Assembly: GCA_964494505.1 (NCBI GenBank)
Contig: CAZBRO010000057.1
Location: forward strand, 1-6,448
Reading direction: 5' to 3'
DNA: 6,448 bases
Origin: CAIYRG01 sp964494505
GTDB lineage: Bacteria > Pseudomonadota > Alphaproteobacteria > Micropepsales > Micropepsaceae
How positions within the stretch are numbered: position 1 is the first letter of the stretch; the number at the start of each line of letters is the position of its first letter. The position numbers and the translations under genes were made by a program. The notes under the pieces are model-generated. The model made no database searches, was not told the origin of the DNA, and saw nothing but the letters and a program-made list of their open reading frames with translations. Shown piece after piece: positions 6,203 through 6,448 of the stretch.

Positions 6203-6233
6203 GGGCGATTCCGGTGCGGGCGGGGTGCGGCGG

Positions 6234-6262
6234 CTTATACGGGTAAGGCGCGCGGCTGACAA
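6234..6262 (-). promoter_or_regulatory. Sigma-70 type promoter for the pcm-like gene
   Basis: On the minus strand TTGTCA (6257-6262) and TATAAG (6234-6239) are separated by exactly 17 bases. Each box matches the consensus at five of six positions. Transcription would begin near 6227, giving a leader of about 25 bases before the ATG at 6202. This is the best promoter in the window and fixes the start of the gene. Confidence 0.75.
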
Positions 6263-6317
6263 TTGCCGGGCGGTTCCGTAGTGGCCTGATGGGGACACTG
6301 CCGCGGTTCCCGCGTGG

Positions 6318-6347
6318 TTGTGGGATACCGGCGCGATCTGATATAGG
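6318..6347 (+). promoter_or_regulatory. Candidate tRNA-Cys promoter
   Basis: TTGTGG (6318-6323) and TATAGG (6342-6347) are 18 bases apart and would start transcription near 6354, about 40 bases before the mature tRNA. The -10 (GATATAGG context) is reasonable and the -35 only half matches, so the placement is tentative. Confidence 0.4.
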
Positions 6348-6393
6348 CGGGCTCCTTTGGCCGCGAGCACCTCTTACGTTCGCGCCCCAAATC

Positions 6394-6448
6394 GGCCACG
6401 TGGCGGAGTGGTGACGCAACGGTCTGCAAAACCGTGAACCCCGGTTCA
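6394..6448 (+). tRNA. tRNA-Cys (anticodon GCA), 5' part cut by window edge
   Basis: The first 55 bases of a tRNA fold correctly. The acceptor 5' strand GGCCACG is at 6394-6400 and the D stem is GCG/CGC (6403-6405 with 6415-6417). The anticodon stem ACGGT/ACCGT (6419-6423 with 6431-6435) encloses the loop CTGCAAA, with anticodon GCA at 6426-6428. A four-base variable region is followed by the T-stem 5' strand CCCGG (6440-6444) and TTCA of the T loop. GCA reads both cysteine codons, UGC and UGU. About 19-20 bases (rest of T arm, acceptor 3' strand, discriminator) lie beyond the edge. Confidence 0.95.

Noticed and set aside
6302..6314. Small hairpin CGCGG-TTC-CCGCG upstream of tRNA-Cys
   Set aside because: Five-base GC stems are frequent by chance here, there is no U-tract, and it lies upstream of the likely promoter.
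6203..6370. N-terminal extension of the pcm-like gene to an upstream ATG
   Set aside because: The extension runs through the promoter at 6234-6262 and adds 56 residues with no family likeness; the ATG at 6202 gives the normal N-terminus.
1..6448. CRISPR array, prophage, insertion sequence or defence/toxin-antitoxin genes
   Set aside because: No regularly spaced repeats, transposase or integrase motifs, terminal inverted repeats or target duplications were seen; the partial tRNA at the right edge could be an integration site, but what follows it is outside the window.

Overview
The window looks like a piece of an alphaproteobacterial chromosome. It is GC-rich, and it carries a PopZ/DUF2497 polar-organizer-type gene directly upstream of valS, plus the alphaproteobacterial 'pcm-like' methyltransferase usually found near that pair. 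The form of ValS and of the IlvD N-terminus fits this. I would not name an order or genus from the sequence alone.

Layout from left to right. (1) 1-272, minus strand: the first 90 codons of ilvD (dihydroxy-acid dehydratase), cut by the window edge. (2) 273-677: a 405-base gene-free stretch with a perfect symmetric hairpin terminator (414-440), a helically spaced set of GRTGC pentamers (464-522), a GC hairpin (553-568) and a dispersed-repeat-like inverted repeat (638-661) just after the valS stop. (3) 678-3590, minus: valS, complete. It has all catalytic motifs but also two extra segments with lower GC and rare codons. (4) 3591-3671: a short popZ-valS gap with a TTGACG box and a perfect 7+3+7 palindrome. 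(5) 3672-4280, minus: popZ-like gene. (6) 4281-4440: divergent intergenic region. (7) 4441-5508, plus: a short FUSC-family inner-membrane transporter, the only protein-coding gene on the plus strand. (8) 5549-6202, minus: a pcm-like SAM methyltransferase with a very good promoter (TTGTCA-N17-TATAAG). (9) 6394-6448, plus: a tRNA-Cys(GCA) gene cut by the right edge.

The minus-strand genes are mostly housekeeping: branched-chain amino-acid synthesis (ilvD makes the valine precursor), charging of tRNA-Val (valS) and cell-pole organisation (popZ). In Caulobacter and, as I recall, many Rhizobiales, the order is pcm-like, tolC, popZ, valS. Here the tolC position holds a divergently oriented FUSC efflux-type gene, the most notable departure in gene content. 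I found no defence system, CRISPR array, phage or IS element. The observations worth following up are the mosaic inserts in ValS, the replaced tolC locus, the palindrome at the valS start, the phased pentamer array, and the degenerate PIMT motif in the methyltransferase.
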